Shown: positions 1 through 10,388 of the stretch, in pieces
How the letters are laid out: the number at the start of each line of letters is the position of its first letter
Position numbering within the stretch: the first letter of the stretch is position 1
NCBI GenBank assembly: GCA_030267565.1
Contig: BRXU01000035.1
Location: 1,023,001-1,087,000 of the forward strand
Length of the DNA: 64,000 nt
Direction of reading: 5' to 3'
DNA from: Pleodorina starrii
Lineage: Eukaryota; Chlorophyta; Chlorophyceae; Chlamydomonadales; Volvocaceae
Notes under the pieces: generated by a model
The model's input: the letters and a program-made list of their open reading frames with translations, nothing else
Told to the model about the DNA's origin: nothing
Database searches by the model: none
Position numbers and translations under genes: made by a program

Positions 1-428
1 GCTGCCTGCTCCCACCAGCACGCTCAGCTCAGCTCAGTTCAGCATGTCGCCACCCGCCCCACCCTCAGTCGCGGTGGCGCTGAACTTGTCAGCACGCCGT
101 CACCTGCCCGGCTCTCGGCAGTGGCGGCAGCGGCAGCAGCAGACAGCACAGCCACGTGCCCTCACAGTCCCGTGCCCTCACAGCCAACTGAAGTCACTCA
201 CGTCGCAGCGTGTGTACCGGTAGTGCCAACTCTGGACTTGGGCCGCGACAGTGTTGACAGCAATCAGCAGCGGACGAGACAGCGGTACAGCTCGCTCTAA
301 GGGGCGCGAGCCTCCGTCCGGGTCCCCTTTGAAACACCGGTTCACCCCCATGTCCGCGCTCAGCCTGACACACACTGGCGGTGGTGGTGGACGGTGGACG
401 GTGGACGGTGGACGGTGGATGGTGGCAG
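1..428. other. 3' flank of gene 1 (no gene seen)
   Basis: This is GC-rich flank downstream of the stop codon of the choice-of-anchor I gene, which is transcribed leftwards, so it should hold that gene's 3' UTR. A short direct repeat of a GGACGGTGGAC-type unit lies near 389-420. I saw no TTACA (a minus-strand TGTAA polyadenylation signal) and no conserved protein, and short open frames here look incidental. Confidence 0.5.
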
Positions 429-3400
429 TTAGCACGCAGTCACCTGCCAGGCGCTTGCGGTGGCGCTGACTTCGTTGGACAACAGCAGCAACGCCGAGCC
501 GCTGCTGCTGTCCTGCGCCGCCACAAACTTGATCTGCGATGCGGCGGCGGCGGCGGTGGCGGCGGCGGCGGCGGCGGCGGTGGCGGCAGGGGGGGAGGGG
601 TCCGCAGAGGCGTAGAGAGGGGAGGTTGAACGAGGGAGGTTCAGCGAGGGAGGAGGCGAGGTCAAGGAAATCGAGGCGCAAAAACAGGGAGGACGGGGAC
701 CTGACAGGCAGGGCCTTGGGAAGTCACAACAGACATCCGCGCTTTGCGCCGTACGGTGATTCCTTTGGGTCGGTCCCTGCTTCAAAACGTTCAAAAGGGT
801 TCAAAACCCCGGGTTCAAAGGGTTTAGGCATTTTTAGGCACCTAGTCACACAAACCCACAACTGCACCACTCACCCCTTCCGGTGCAAGGTCGCCGAGCG
901 TGCCCGTGGCGGCTGTCCTGGGGGCGCTGAAGTTGCGGTTGTACACGTAGGCACCGAGTACGGGCGCCGATGGTACGGAAACGTCGTACAGGACGAAGCC
1001 GCCCATGCGCTCCAGCCCCACCGCAGCGTAGGTCCTGAACAAACAAAGAGGTGCATGGATGGATGGAGGAGGAATTGGATCGCTGTCGCTCCAGGAAGGC
1101 TCACGACTCCAGGGGAGGCTCACGACGGAAAGGAGACTTGCCAGGCACGCAGAATACCCAGGCATCCAGGCACCCCGAATACCCAGGCACCCAGGCACCA
1201 CGAATACCCGGGTGTCAGTCAGCTTAGCGCTTCACGCTTGGCGCAACGCCAGTGGTTGATCGGCATTTAGATGGTCGCCTGTTGAAGGCTCCAGGAGGGC
1301 CGACTTGAGCGAGGCTGTAGGGGAAACCCGCCTGCCTGCCAGTACCCTGAGCCGCGCCCGCCCGCCCCACCCCGGCCGCCACACACCAACACGCCGTGAC
1401 GGCCTGAGTCACGCCTCCCGCCCCGCCCAGACCTCACGCATTCACCTGTTCCCGAAGCGGAACACCTCGAGCGCCTCGGGTTCGGGTCCCGAGTTGTCGG
1501 AGCGCGAGTCGGCGTCGTTGCGGTCCCGGTCGCAGTTGAAGCATTGGGAGGCGACCGGGTGGGCCGCCAGCAGCGTTTCCAGCTGCGAGCCGCTCTCGAA
1601 CACGAGGCGGCCTGGGGCGCGGATGCCAGGGATTTCGTGGAGTTGAATTGAATTGGATTGGATTGAATTGAATTGGATTGGATTGGACTGAATGGTATGT
1701 TTTGGGTGAAGGATGGCCACCGGTTTGCGCTGCGTTATCAGAGGGGAAACACGACCGGCAGGAGGTACACGAATGCCCGGTGGAGGCTCTACCGGTACCT
1801 GGTAATAGAATGGCTCATGTCATAACTCTTTCCCCCGATGCTGGGGGGGGGGGCGCAAGCGCGAGCCACTGACCGTTATTGGCATCCAGGATGGTCCAGG
1901 AGCGTCCGCCGTACGAGATCAGGCGTTTGTACGGCCCCTGGGCGTTCCAGGCGCTGCTGGCATTGTAGCCGCTCCTCAGCCCGGAGAGTGGGTCCACAGT
2001 CAGGCGGCCGAGCTCAGAGTCCTGCGATGTAAAAGTCGGGAAATATGGACTCGTTTCCATCGAGTCCCGTGGACGGGCACCACGGACAGAATGCTATGCC
2101 TCAAACTGTTGCGGCGCATGGTAGCTCCAGTACGGTACGGAACGGGCGGATGTTTGGTAAGCCGTTGCAAGAGCAAAGACTAAAAAAAGAGAACGTCGTC
2201 TGATCGGAAAACGATATTGAAATATTTCATAAATGAGTTTAAGGCAGCTTGTCATCGTCTGTGAAATCGTGACATCGAGGCGGGTAGCTGTTGCGGAACT
2301 GCGGATTGTGGCGGATCATGAGGGTTTCGGCTGATTACATGATGAATCGATTGCTCATTTAGAAAATTGGAGAGGTCTCCGCTTCCGCCCACCTCTCATC
2401 CGCGCGTTTATTTACGACTTCGTGCATGCTGTCACACATTTAGTTTCATGTGCACAAACACAGTAAAATTCATTGATTGCATGAATTTATGAAGGCTTGT
2501 TTCGATGCGTCGGTAGTAACTTGGGAAAGTCGTGCACTCGTGCTCGGCCCCGGCGATCGCGCATGCAGGGTGGCGAAGGGCGTCGATGCCCCAAACTATG
2601 AGCTTTTCGCATTCCAGGTCGTGCGCAACTGGTCTTCGCTCCAAAGCCAGAAGCAAGTTCTTTGCACTTTTTGACCACTGGCGATCACTTATCAATGCAT
2701 CTGGAAAGCATCGTCGGTGAATTGTTAGCCCGCCCCACACCGCCCGCGACTTCCCAGTACTGCGCGCGCGCTGGCTGGCAGAAGTCGTTGGGGCACCGCC
2801 GCACGCCATAATCTATCTGGCTTTGAAATCCGCGCGCAAAGCTAAGACCCATCATTTCTCCGCGCGGGATCCCTTTCGCCGAGGCGATTTCGCCGGTGAA
2901 TTGGTTAGGGGCCTGGTCGAGATGTTCTATTGAACGTTATACCCACAGAGTCGTGCGATCGCATTATGTAGCTGTTATCCAGCTCCTCTGTAATTAATTA
3001 GTTCGCAAATCTACGCTTGTAAAAGCAGTGTAGTTCATTTGCGATCTGCAGTGTGCAAAGCAATACGCGCATCGCCCGGATGGAAGTGTGCCCTTTCGGG
3101 CTTTCGCCTTTTCTGTCGCCGAGTCGCACCCGAAGGACGACGCGACGTACGATTTCCCAAGTTTTAAGCGCAGCCCCTTGAACACTTTGCTTTCAACTAC
3201 CTACCGTATTTATGGTTTGGTTTAAGCTTGATGTACGCAGTCTCGCACCTAGCTGGCAACGCTATCTCGACCATCTCAAGGTTGGCACTTGCCAACTGGC
3301 CATCCCATGCAATTATCAACAACTTAGATACCTCAACTCAGTCACTAAACAACTGCCCCGCAAGCCGCCAAGCTGAACCCGGCCCGACCCAGTCGCGGGC

Positions 3401-6400
3401 CCGGCCCGACCCGGCGCAATCCAGCCGATCCCGCGCAGCGAAGCGCAGGACTGCGCAGGAATCCCCATATCAAATGACTCCAACTCACACAGTTGACTCC
3501 CGATCCGCCGCGCCCGGCGCCCACGCAACCTACATCTCCCCTCTCCCCTCTGCCGCACCTGCTTCACCGCGGTGGCGTTTTTGAACACGTTTGCGTCCAA
3601 CGCGCCCAGCTCCTTCACGCGCCGCGCCTCGCCCTTGCTGTCGCCCTCATTTGCCATAAACAGGTAGGAGCGCTTGTCGATTATGGCATGCACCAGCGTA
3701 TCCGGTTGCAGCCAGGAGAACAGGCCGCTCTGGTTGCGCAGCCGCGTGCCGTCCCTGCAGGCCGAGGTGGCCGGGCGGGGGGGGGGGGCGGGGCGGGCGG
3801 CCGCGCTCTCATTTCCGCGATCCACCCGCGAACCATCCGGCTTTGCATCCATCCATCCATCCCTCCATCCATCCATCCATCCGGGATCCGTCCCCCATGG
3901 CTTCATTCATCCGCACCTCGCCCCACCTCCCCGCACCTCACCCCACCTCCCCGCACCTCACCGCACCGCACCTCACCTCACCTCCCCGCACCTCACCTCA
4001 CCTCCCCGCACCGCACCGCACCGCCCCTCCCCCGTCCTCCGATGGACTTCGGGTCGCACTTACACGTCCGAGGGGTCCAGGGGGCTGTTGGCCCAGCTCT
4101 TGAGCCCCAGCGGCCAAATGGACAAGATGCGCTCTCGGCCGGGCGTCAAGTCGATGGACGCGACCGCGTTGTTCTCCTGCGGACGGGGCGGGGAAGGCAT
4201 GGGGGAAGGGATGGAGATTGGAGAAGGGATGGGGGAAGGGATGGAGATTGGAGAAGGGATGGGGGAAGGGATGGAGATTGGAGAAGGGATGGGGGATAGG
4301 GGGAAGGGATGGAGATTAGAGAAGGGATGGGGGAAGGGATGGAGATTGGAGAAGGGATGGGGGAAGGGATGGAGATTGGAGAAGGGATGGGGGAAGGGAT
4401 GGAGATTGGAGAAGGATTGGGGGAAGGGATGGAGAAGGCATGGGGGAAGGGATGGAGAAGGCATGGGGGAAGGGATGGAGAAGGCATGGGGGAAGGGATG
4501 GAGAAGGCATGGGGGAAGGGATGGAGAAGGCATGGGGGAAGGGATGGAGAAGGGCTGCGGAGGGACCAGCCAGCCAGCTGCCCAGCTCCCCGATACGGTA
4601 GCAGCGGCTCGAGTGCATTCAAGTGCTCGCACCCAGCGCAGTACATTTACACAGCCCCGGCCAAGAGGTTTGCCTCAAGGGCTTGATCGAGGGTGGTGGC
4701 CTGTGGCCTGTCCTCGGGCACTTCCAGCAGCTCCCTGCGCCCCGTTCCCCCTGAGACGGGCAACTGACAACCGACAACCGACCTGCAGAGTGACGTATGC
4801 CAGCTGTACGGCAGGGTCGCTGTGCAGGGCCACATACTCTGGCTCGATGTCCTTGGCTGCGAGGGAGCCATTGGCGAGTGTCGAGTGGTGGGAGATGTTT
4901 ATCATGCATGCATGGCGGTGGTTGTTACGGTTGTTACGGTTAGGGGTTCAAGGGTCGGGGAACCATGCGATGACGACTGGCCGGGCTTGAGGACATGTCT
5001 AACACACATGCACGCATGTGTCACGTCCTCTAAATTCACACATGCTGTGCGCTAACAAGAACGAGAGAAAGAAAGAACGAAAGAAAGAGCGAGCAACTTT
5101 AACGCATCCACTGCCTCTCCGGCGTACATGTCCAATGTCCCACCTGCAGTCGACTTGGTCAGTCGGGGGTCGATCCGGAAGCCCCTGTCCAGAAGAGACT
5201 GGTAGGCACCGCTGCTCAACGAGTCGATGAACACCTGCGTGGGGCGGAGAGGAGGGCAGAGCAAAGATTCCGGGCTGGGTGGCGCAGGAGGGGGGGCGCA
5301 GGAGGGGGGGTGGCCGCACACAACGACCCACGGACTCGCTCGCTCGCTCACTCACTCGGGCCCCTGGACCCCCCCTCGATTAGAAGTGGAAATGGGGTGG
5401 CCTGCTTCCACAGCTCGTGCACACACGAAACAATGACAGTGTTCCAACGGTTCCTGCCAACGCACTAAACAACCAACTGACCAACTAACGGACGAACGGA
5501 CGGACGGAAGGAGCCTTGTCGAAAGATTGACGGATGGACAGATGGCGCAAGGATGGACGGAAGAATGGACAGACGCACCTGGAAGTCCAGGGTCTTGGTG
5601 CGGATGGCGAAGCTCGCCACAGGCCAGTTGGCGCCGCGGGGAGTGTACGACGTCACGCTGACGTAAGCAATGGCGATGGCGCCGGAGGGGTTGGGCTCTA
5701 CGGTAGGGTCGGAGCCGGGGGTCTCCTGCAGCGCGGAAAGTAGGGTACGGTGCCAAATTATAGGCACGATGCAAGTACGGCAGAAGCATGAACGGCAGAC
5801 ACATGTATTGCAGACACTCTTCTGACGCGTGTCGAGTGGTGATATGCTCGTCACAGACCCAAACAAGGAAAAGGAACATTGCCGGTGCTTACATACGAGA
5901 TACGACACGGCACGGTACAGCAGCAATGGGACGTTAGGTAGAGCAGTACGGCAATACGACAGCAGTACGGCACGTACCTGCGTCGTGGGCTCGCCCTCGC
6001 ACGCGATGACCATGCGGCCGCCGTCCTTGCTCCACCTCACAGCGTCGGGCATGGAGCAGCCGGGCAGCAGCGCCTCGCCCACCTTCTCACCTGCAGAGTT
6101 TAATCAGCAAGGAGGTCGACAGGAGGTACCGTAAATAAATAATGAGGAGAAACACAGCTGGTGATTGCCGTAACCGAGGCTGCCTAGGCTGGGCGCTGGA
6201 GGGGGGCGCCGTGCTGGTTTGGGCGAGTGCGTGGGTACTAGGTTGGCAGCACGGCCACCTCCTCGACGCGCCAAATGCGCAGCAGCGCGTCTCGTGCTGG
6301 CTAGCTAGCTCCGCTGCGAGCTAGTCAGCAGGCATGCAGGCAGGCAGGCAGGCAGGTAGACAGGCAGGCAGGGCGGCTCGCACGCTTTGGTGCCACCAAA

Positions 6401-8136
6401 TTGGTAGTCGTATCGTATCGAGTCGTATCGTATCGAGTCGTATCGTATCGTATCGTATCGAGTCGTATCGGATCGTATCGGATCCCTCTCTCACCGGAAG
6501 CCATGTGGTAGATGCGAAGCAGCCCGGGAGCGGTGTACGGCACTCCATCCAGCGTGAGAGCCGCAAAACCGTTCCACACGGCCACACTGCGGCAGAAAGA
6601 TCACATCACATCACATCGTCGAACAACGGCACTCACGTGTCAAGAGCAGGCAGAGGGAGGGCCACCAAACATACGGAGCCTTGGGGGCGGATGGGTCGGT
6701 GATGGCAGCGTGGACGGTGTTCTGAAATGTGGACGTCTCAGCAGGGTGTGTGTGTGTGTGAGGGGTTGTGGCGGGGGAACGGGGGATCTCGCATTCACCC
6801 TTCATGCACACAACAAAGAGGGGTATGTGTGGGGTGTCGTACATATCGTGGCGCACCTGTTGGGGGTGCCCACGGTGTCCCCCTCGCCCGAGGAGTTGCC
6901 CACCAGGATGCGGCGGTGGATGAAGGGCGCCGACACATTGGCGTAGTTGACGATCAGGAGTGCGAGGGGAGCTGGCGGTTGGTTGGTTGATTGGTTGGTT
7001 GGTTGATCGTCCGGCGGGGTTTCCAGCGCGCCAGGAGGGTCGAGAAAGGCGTACCGCGACGCGATGGGGAACGGTGCCGATGGGGTCAAGGTTGAGGGGG
7101 TTTAGGGGATTGAGGATGGGGGCGGGGGTGGGGGGAAGATTCGGACGCGCATGGCCTCTGGAGTACGGCAACATGCGTACGGCAGGCAAGGGTGGAGGGA
7201 CTGTAGTGATGGCATGCACTTGAGCAGGCAGGGTGACTGTGACTGTGAATGTGTGTGCGATGTGGTTGGGGAAGGAGAAGGCGGAGGCGTGCGCGTCGCT
7301 GAGGGTGAAAGGGGCGTGGACGTGCGCACGGCAGTGTGCGCGCACCGGATCCAACTTATCAGCAAGGGATCGCGAGGCGGTGTGATCGGGACAGGGCGAG
7401 CGCAGGCAAGCGCAACATGCCGCGAGTGGTGCAGCACTCACTCTTCAGTTGTCATTGAACTAAACAGTGTTGTCATGTTGTCAACCAATTCAACAGTTGT
7501 CATTCATATAGCCAGTTGTGTCAACTAGACAGTTGCGTCAACTGCTTACTAACATGAGCATTTCGGGTCCACTGTGAAAATGGATGGTTTACTCAAGATG
7601 CATTCGTCGCCCATCGATCAGACTTTCCCATCGCTCACTTGTGGCGGAGCGGCGGGCCTCCACAATCGCGGCCAGTTTGGAGAAGGGGTCATAGTCTAGC
7701 ACCTCCATGCTTCCGGCGCCCTCCCAGGGGCCGGCCTTGAGCGAACTCAGGCGCTGCAAGGAAATACCCAGCTGCAGAAAGGAAGCGGAAGGGTGCTGCG
7801 TTTAAGAGTAAGGAATTGTAAACCGCGAAGCCGCGGATGTCAGATGGGACGGTGGTTGAAGAAGTCGCAAAAGCGCGCATGACACGCATTCCGCCATGGC
7901 GAGGCCTTTTGAGGGACTCAGAGGGTTACAGTGACAGTCATACTTGCGCACCGAGGTGACGCATTGCCCGAGGTAGTGCGCAGGTACCCGAGGTGCACCG
8001 ATGGTGCGAACATCATATGACGAATCTGGCAGCAAGGGACAGGACGCACCTGTGGAATGCATCCCGAGAACTCCTGGGCCGAAGCACAATAAAAATATAA
8101 GGCAGTGAGCCAAACAAGGGCACTGGATAACCGCAT
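429..8136 (-). CDS. Secreted choice-of-anchor I family protein, 15 exons, 589 aa
   Basis: The exons, 5' to 3', are 8136-8050, 7771-7639, 6971-6874, 6721-6675, 6586-6495, 6090-5978, 5725-5579, 5234-5144, 4856-4783, 4176-4064, 3754-3559, 2021-1874, 1611-1446, 1034-875 and 533-429. Their sum is 1,770 bp in one frame with GT-AG junctions. The N-terminus (MRLSSALVWLTALYFYCASA) is a signal peptide, so the product is probably secreted or periplasmic. The mature protein follows the choice-of-anchor I family (bacterial extracellular proteins and a few eukaryotic surface glycoproteins) along its whole length. Seen motifs are VAVWNGF, VIACEGEP, IEPEYVAL, AYVTLQENNAVA, PLGLKSW, DPSDVDGTRL, QPDTLVHA, FMANEGDSKGEARR, RLISYGGRSW, NDADSRSDNSGPEPE, VGLERMGGF and LLLLSNEVSAT. 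The fold is expected to be a beta-propeller, and the molecular function is unknown. An alternative ATG lies at 8178 in the same frame, but the inner one gives a better signal peptide. The 6874 donor was chosen because it alone keeps frame into the next exon. The 3559-2021 intron is unusually long (1.5 kb) and AT-rich. Confidence 0.85.
1632..1692. repeat. Pentanucleotide microsatellite (TTGAA/TTGGA)n
   Basis: Tandem GAATT/GGATT pentamers lie in an intron of the choice-of-anchor I gene, just upstream of the acceptor of the exon ending at 1611. The tract is AT-richer than its surroundings. Confidence 0.8.
2022..3558. other. Long, AT-rich intron of gene 1 (no gene recognised)
   Basis: This is the largest intron of the choice-of-anchor I gene, flanked by exons that join in frame (the exon ending ATAVKQ continues with DSELGRL). 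Roughly 2150-3240 is visibly poorer in GC than the rest of the window, which could mean an inserted element. I found no terminal inverted repeats, duplicated target site or recognisable protein. Short frames at 2432-2809 and 2994-3185 resemble nothing I know. Confidence 0.5.
4198..4558. repeat. Two-phase intronic minisatellite (30-bp then 23-bp units)
   Basis: From about 4201 to 4425 a unit of about 30 bp (GGGGGAAGGGATGGAGATTG plus GAGAAGGGAT) is repeated about seven times with one interruption near 4288. From about 4428 to 4557 it changes to a 23-bp unit in which GGCATGGGGG alternates with AAGGGATGGAGAA, about six copies. It lies in the intron between exons 4856-4783 and 4176-4064. It opens long frames in several phases, which are artefacts of the repeat. 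Confidence 0.85.
6403..6481. repeat. (TCGTA)n microsatellite
   Basis: TCGTA pentamers with occasional TCGAG variants lie in an intron of the choice-of-anchor I gene, just downstream (in gene sense) of the exon 6586-6495. Confidence 0.8.
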
Positions 8137-8287
8137 GGTTCGCTTCTTCGAAGGAATCGGTAGCCTTCGGCTGTCCAAAAAGGTGATCAGACCGCTTTCT
8201 GTAAGAAAGCTGATCGAATTCGCCGTCTGGATAACACTTTAGGGCTGCAACTTCAATACACGAAACCACTAATATTAGTGTGGAGCG

Positions 8288-8297
8288 CTTTATATGA
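8288..8297 (-). promoter_or_regulatory. Candidate TATA box of gene 1
   Basis: Read on the minus strand, this is CATATAAAG, about 150 bp upstream of the chosen ATG at 8136. The spacing suits a 5' UTR of roughly 120 nt. No cap-site signal was verified. Confidence 0.4.
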
Positions 8298-8569
8298 GGA
8301 TGGAATCTTCTGTTTTTGTACCGTTACGGTCCGCCTGCTCGAGGCACAAAAGTAGATTGAAACAAACAGTATCGATGCATTACATCTGCGTAATATTTAA
8401 GCCTGTTTAAATACGCAGACGAGATCAATCGGTTTCCCACCACTGCCACAAACTTAAAAAAAGAATGACTGCTCGCCTCCCCACGGACGTTGCCAGCAAA
8501 CAGTAAGCACGGCATGCAGGCCCCCTGCTTGGCAGTTATATCACGATGACGATGCTAATTACAGCGCTT

Positions 8570-8577
8570 GTTCCTGG
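8570..8577. repeat. hAT target-site duplication, left copy
   Basis: GTTCCTGG directly abuts the left terminal inverted repeat and is repeated without change at 10381-10388 directly after the right one. Confidence 0.93.
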
Positions 8578-10380
8578 CAGACATCGGCAAACGCTTCGGT
8601 ACGTTCGGTCCGTACCGAAGTGACCGAAACTGAAATAGGCCGACCGAACCCGATCCGCTTACCGAAATAGGACCTCCCGATTCATAAGTTAGGCTCCCAT
8701 GCGGCCCGAAGGGCCGCCCGAAGGGCCCGAGTCAAGGTCAATGTCAAAGACCAGACCCGGGAAAATGACCGTGCTTTTGCCGCTAGTTATCACGGCTTCA
8801 ATTATCATTTTCTTTGTAATTCTGACAACTGCTGGTCGACTGGCCGGGGTCAACTCGCGGACCGGCAGGAAGGAGATTAGGGAGCAGCCCCTGGCCTTCT
8901 TTCATTTCATGTGCGATGCGTTGGAGATTGCGGATACCGCGCTGAAGCTTATGCAAGTGAAAGAGTTCAAGTTTGGGGATATCGCTGGTACGGTGGAAGC
9001 TTGCAGGCAGCGACTGCACACCTCGTTCATTGAGGTTGCACCGGGCCAGTACCGCACGCCCGCTCTGCGTGCTTTCTTTGAGCAGATGCAGGCCTCCGGG
9101 TTCACATCGTACGGGGGCCACAATGTGACGGGCGTGCCGCCACCCGATGCACGCTTGCGTGACGTGCATGCCCTCGTGTCCGAGTACGCCCGCAATCTGA
9201 GTGATCACCTGTCGAGGCGATTCCCTGATAGCGCATTCCTGTCGGCCCTGTCTTTGTTTGATCCCGCGGAGTACCCCGAGAAGCTGGATGACGTGGAAGA
9301 GTGGGCGGCACCAAAGTGGAAGGCAATTGCCGATTATTTCGATGAGCGGCGCAGCGCAGCTGTGCATTCGCACGCGTGCCACCCGTCACTCGATGTGGGT
9401 GCTGCTGAGCACGAGTTTTTCTCGTGCCTGGGCATGAAGTATATGTGGGAGAAGCGGGGCAAGGCCCTTGAGCGTCGGAAGGCCTTTATTGAGTATCACG
9501 TAAAGCAGAAGGCCATGGTCGACGAGCTGCTGGCGGGTGGGGTGAGCCTGCTCGACGAGGGCGACGGCCTCGACGCACTGCAGAGCTTGAATGAGCCCGG
9601 TAGCGCGCGGCCCGTGCACCACGTGGATGCCGCATACCGCGAGCTGCTGAGCGAGCGGCGCGGACTTCTGCCCATGTTCCTCAAGGTGATGCTGTTTTGC
9701 GTTATGATCAAGCCCACGTCCGTCAACTGCGAGCGGGTTTTCTCTTACCGCACGCTGTTGAAGACGGACAGGCGCGCGCGCCTGTCGTGTGTCCGGCTGT
9801 CGCAGTGCTTGTGGCTGAAGTACAACACGTCGGGGGATTTGGAGGTTGAGGGGAAGATGCTGAAGGCGGCCGCGAAAGAGTACAAGTCAAAGGTGCATAT
9901 GCGGCTGTTCAACAGCATTGCGGAGAAGATTGAGAATCAGATCCGACTGCCACAGTTCTCCCGGCTGCGGTCGGTCTGAACTGCTGTGTGGCAAATGAAT
10001 GAGGTCTAATTGAAGTGGGACTGTGCGCAAAGGGACTAAATTGAAGTGGGACTGCACAATGCTTGTTTGGTAATGCTCGGTCGGGGGTGAAGGCTGAGGG
10101 AAGGAGGACAGGTGTGCGAGTACTGCCGTACGTGTGTGTCGTGTGGGGACGGCTGGGAGACCGGTGGGGAGCCGTAATTTCCTGACTTGGAGCTGCTTTG
10201 AAGCGACTTTTCCTGCGACTGATTTGTAACAGACTATGAGAGGGGAATCCTAAGAAAACCTTCAATTTGTACACACGCGCTTGCCGTATACGCGGAAATT
10301 TCGCAACTATCAGAAAAACGGCCACGCTGAGAGAAATTGACCCCTTCCCGAAACCGTATTTGGGCGTTTGCCGATGTCTG
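8578..10380 (+). mobile_element. Complete hAT-superfamily DNA transposon, 1,803 bp
   Basis: The left end CAGACATCGGCAAACGC (8578-8594) is an exact inverted copy of the right end at 10364-10380, giving 17-bp perfect terminal inverted repeats that start with the CAG common in hAT elements. The flanks GTTCCTGG at 8570-8577 and 10381-10388 form a perfect 8-bp target-site duplication, the hAT-diagnostic length. Just inside the left end are several CCGAA/TTCGG subterminal motifs (8595-8670), possible transposase-binding sites. Near the right side the motif AATTGAAGTGGGACTG occurs twice (about 10009 and 10045). The single long frame encodes a hAT C-terminal region. The perfect duplication suggests a fairly recent insertion. 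Confidence 0.93.
8699..9979 (+). CDS. hAT transposase-like protein, C-terminal part (426 aa)
   Basis: This is the only long frame of the hAT element. The C-terminal third carries the hAT dimerisation signature: PTSVNCERVFS at about residues 340-350, then RARLSCVRLSQCLWLKYN. The middle contains the ALSLFDP and PKWKAIADYF stretches seen in the preceding helical region of hAT transposases. At 426 aa it is shorter than full hAT transposases (usually about 600-800 aa). I see no N-terminal BED zinc finger and cannot place the complete RNase H catalytic triad. Residues about 20-45 instead form a hydrophobic helix-like stretch (VLLPLVITASIIIFFVIL), unusual for a transposase; it may be a mis-assigned intron or a non-coding lead. 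The element may therefore be non-autonomous. The first ATG is used because nothing upstream in frame helps. Confidence 0.75.
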   Translation: MRPEGPPEGPESRSMSKTRPGKMTVLLPLVITASIIIFFVILTTAGRLAGVNSRTGRKEIREQPLAFFHFMCDALEIADTALKLMQVKEFKFGDIAGTVEACRQRLHTSFIEVAPGQYRTPALRAFFEQMQASGFTSYGGHNVTGVPPPDARLRDVHALVSEYARNLSDHLSRRFPDSAFLSALSLFDPAEYPEKLDDVEEWAAPKWKAIADYFDERRSAAVHSHACHPSLDVGAAEHEFFSCLGMKYMWEKRGKALERRKAFIEYHVKQKAMVDELLAGGVSLLDEGDGLDALQSLNEPGSARPVHHVDAAYRELLSERRGLLPMFLKVMLFCVMIKPTSVNCERVFSYRTLLKTDRRARLSCVRLSQCLWLKYNTSGDLEVEGKMLKAAAKEYKSKVHMRLFNSIAEKIENQIRLPQFSRLRSV

Positions 10381-10388
10381 GTTCCTGG
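10381..10388. repeat. hAT target-site duplication, right copy
   Basis: GTTCCTGG follows directly after the right terminal inverted repeat and is identical to 8570-8577. Confidence 0.93.

Noticed and set aside
3493..4990. Long plus-strand frames over 3.5-5.0 kb
   Set aside because: They are antisense to exons of the choice-of-anchor I gene and run through the GA-rich minisatellite.
7020..7090. Possible extra exon of gene 1 (IASRYAFLDPPGAL)
   Set aside because: There is no GT donor or nearby AG acceptor on the minus strand. The neighbouring exons already join in frame without it.
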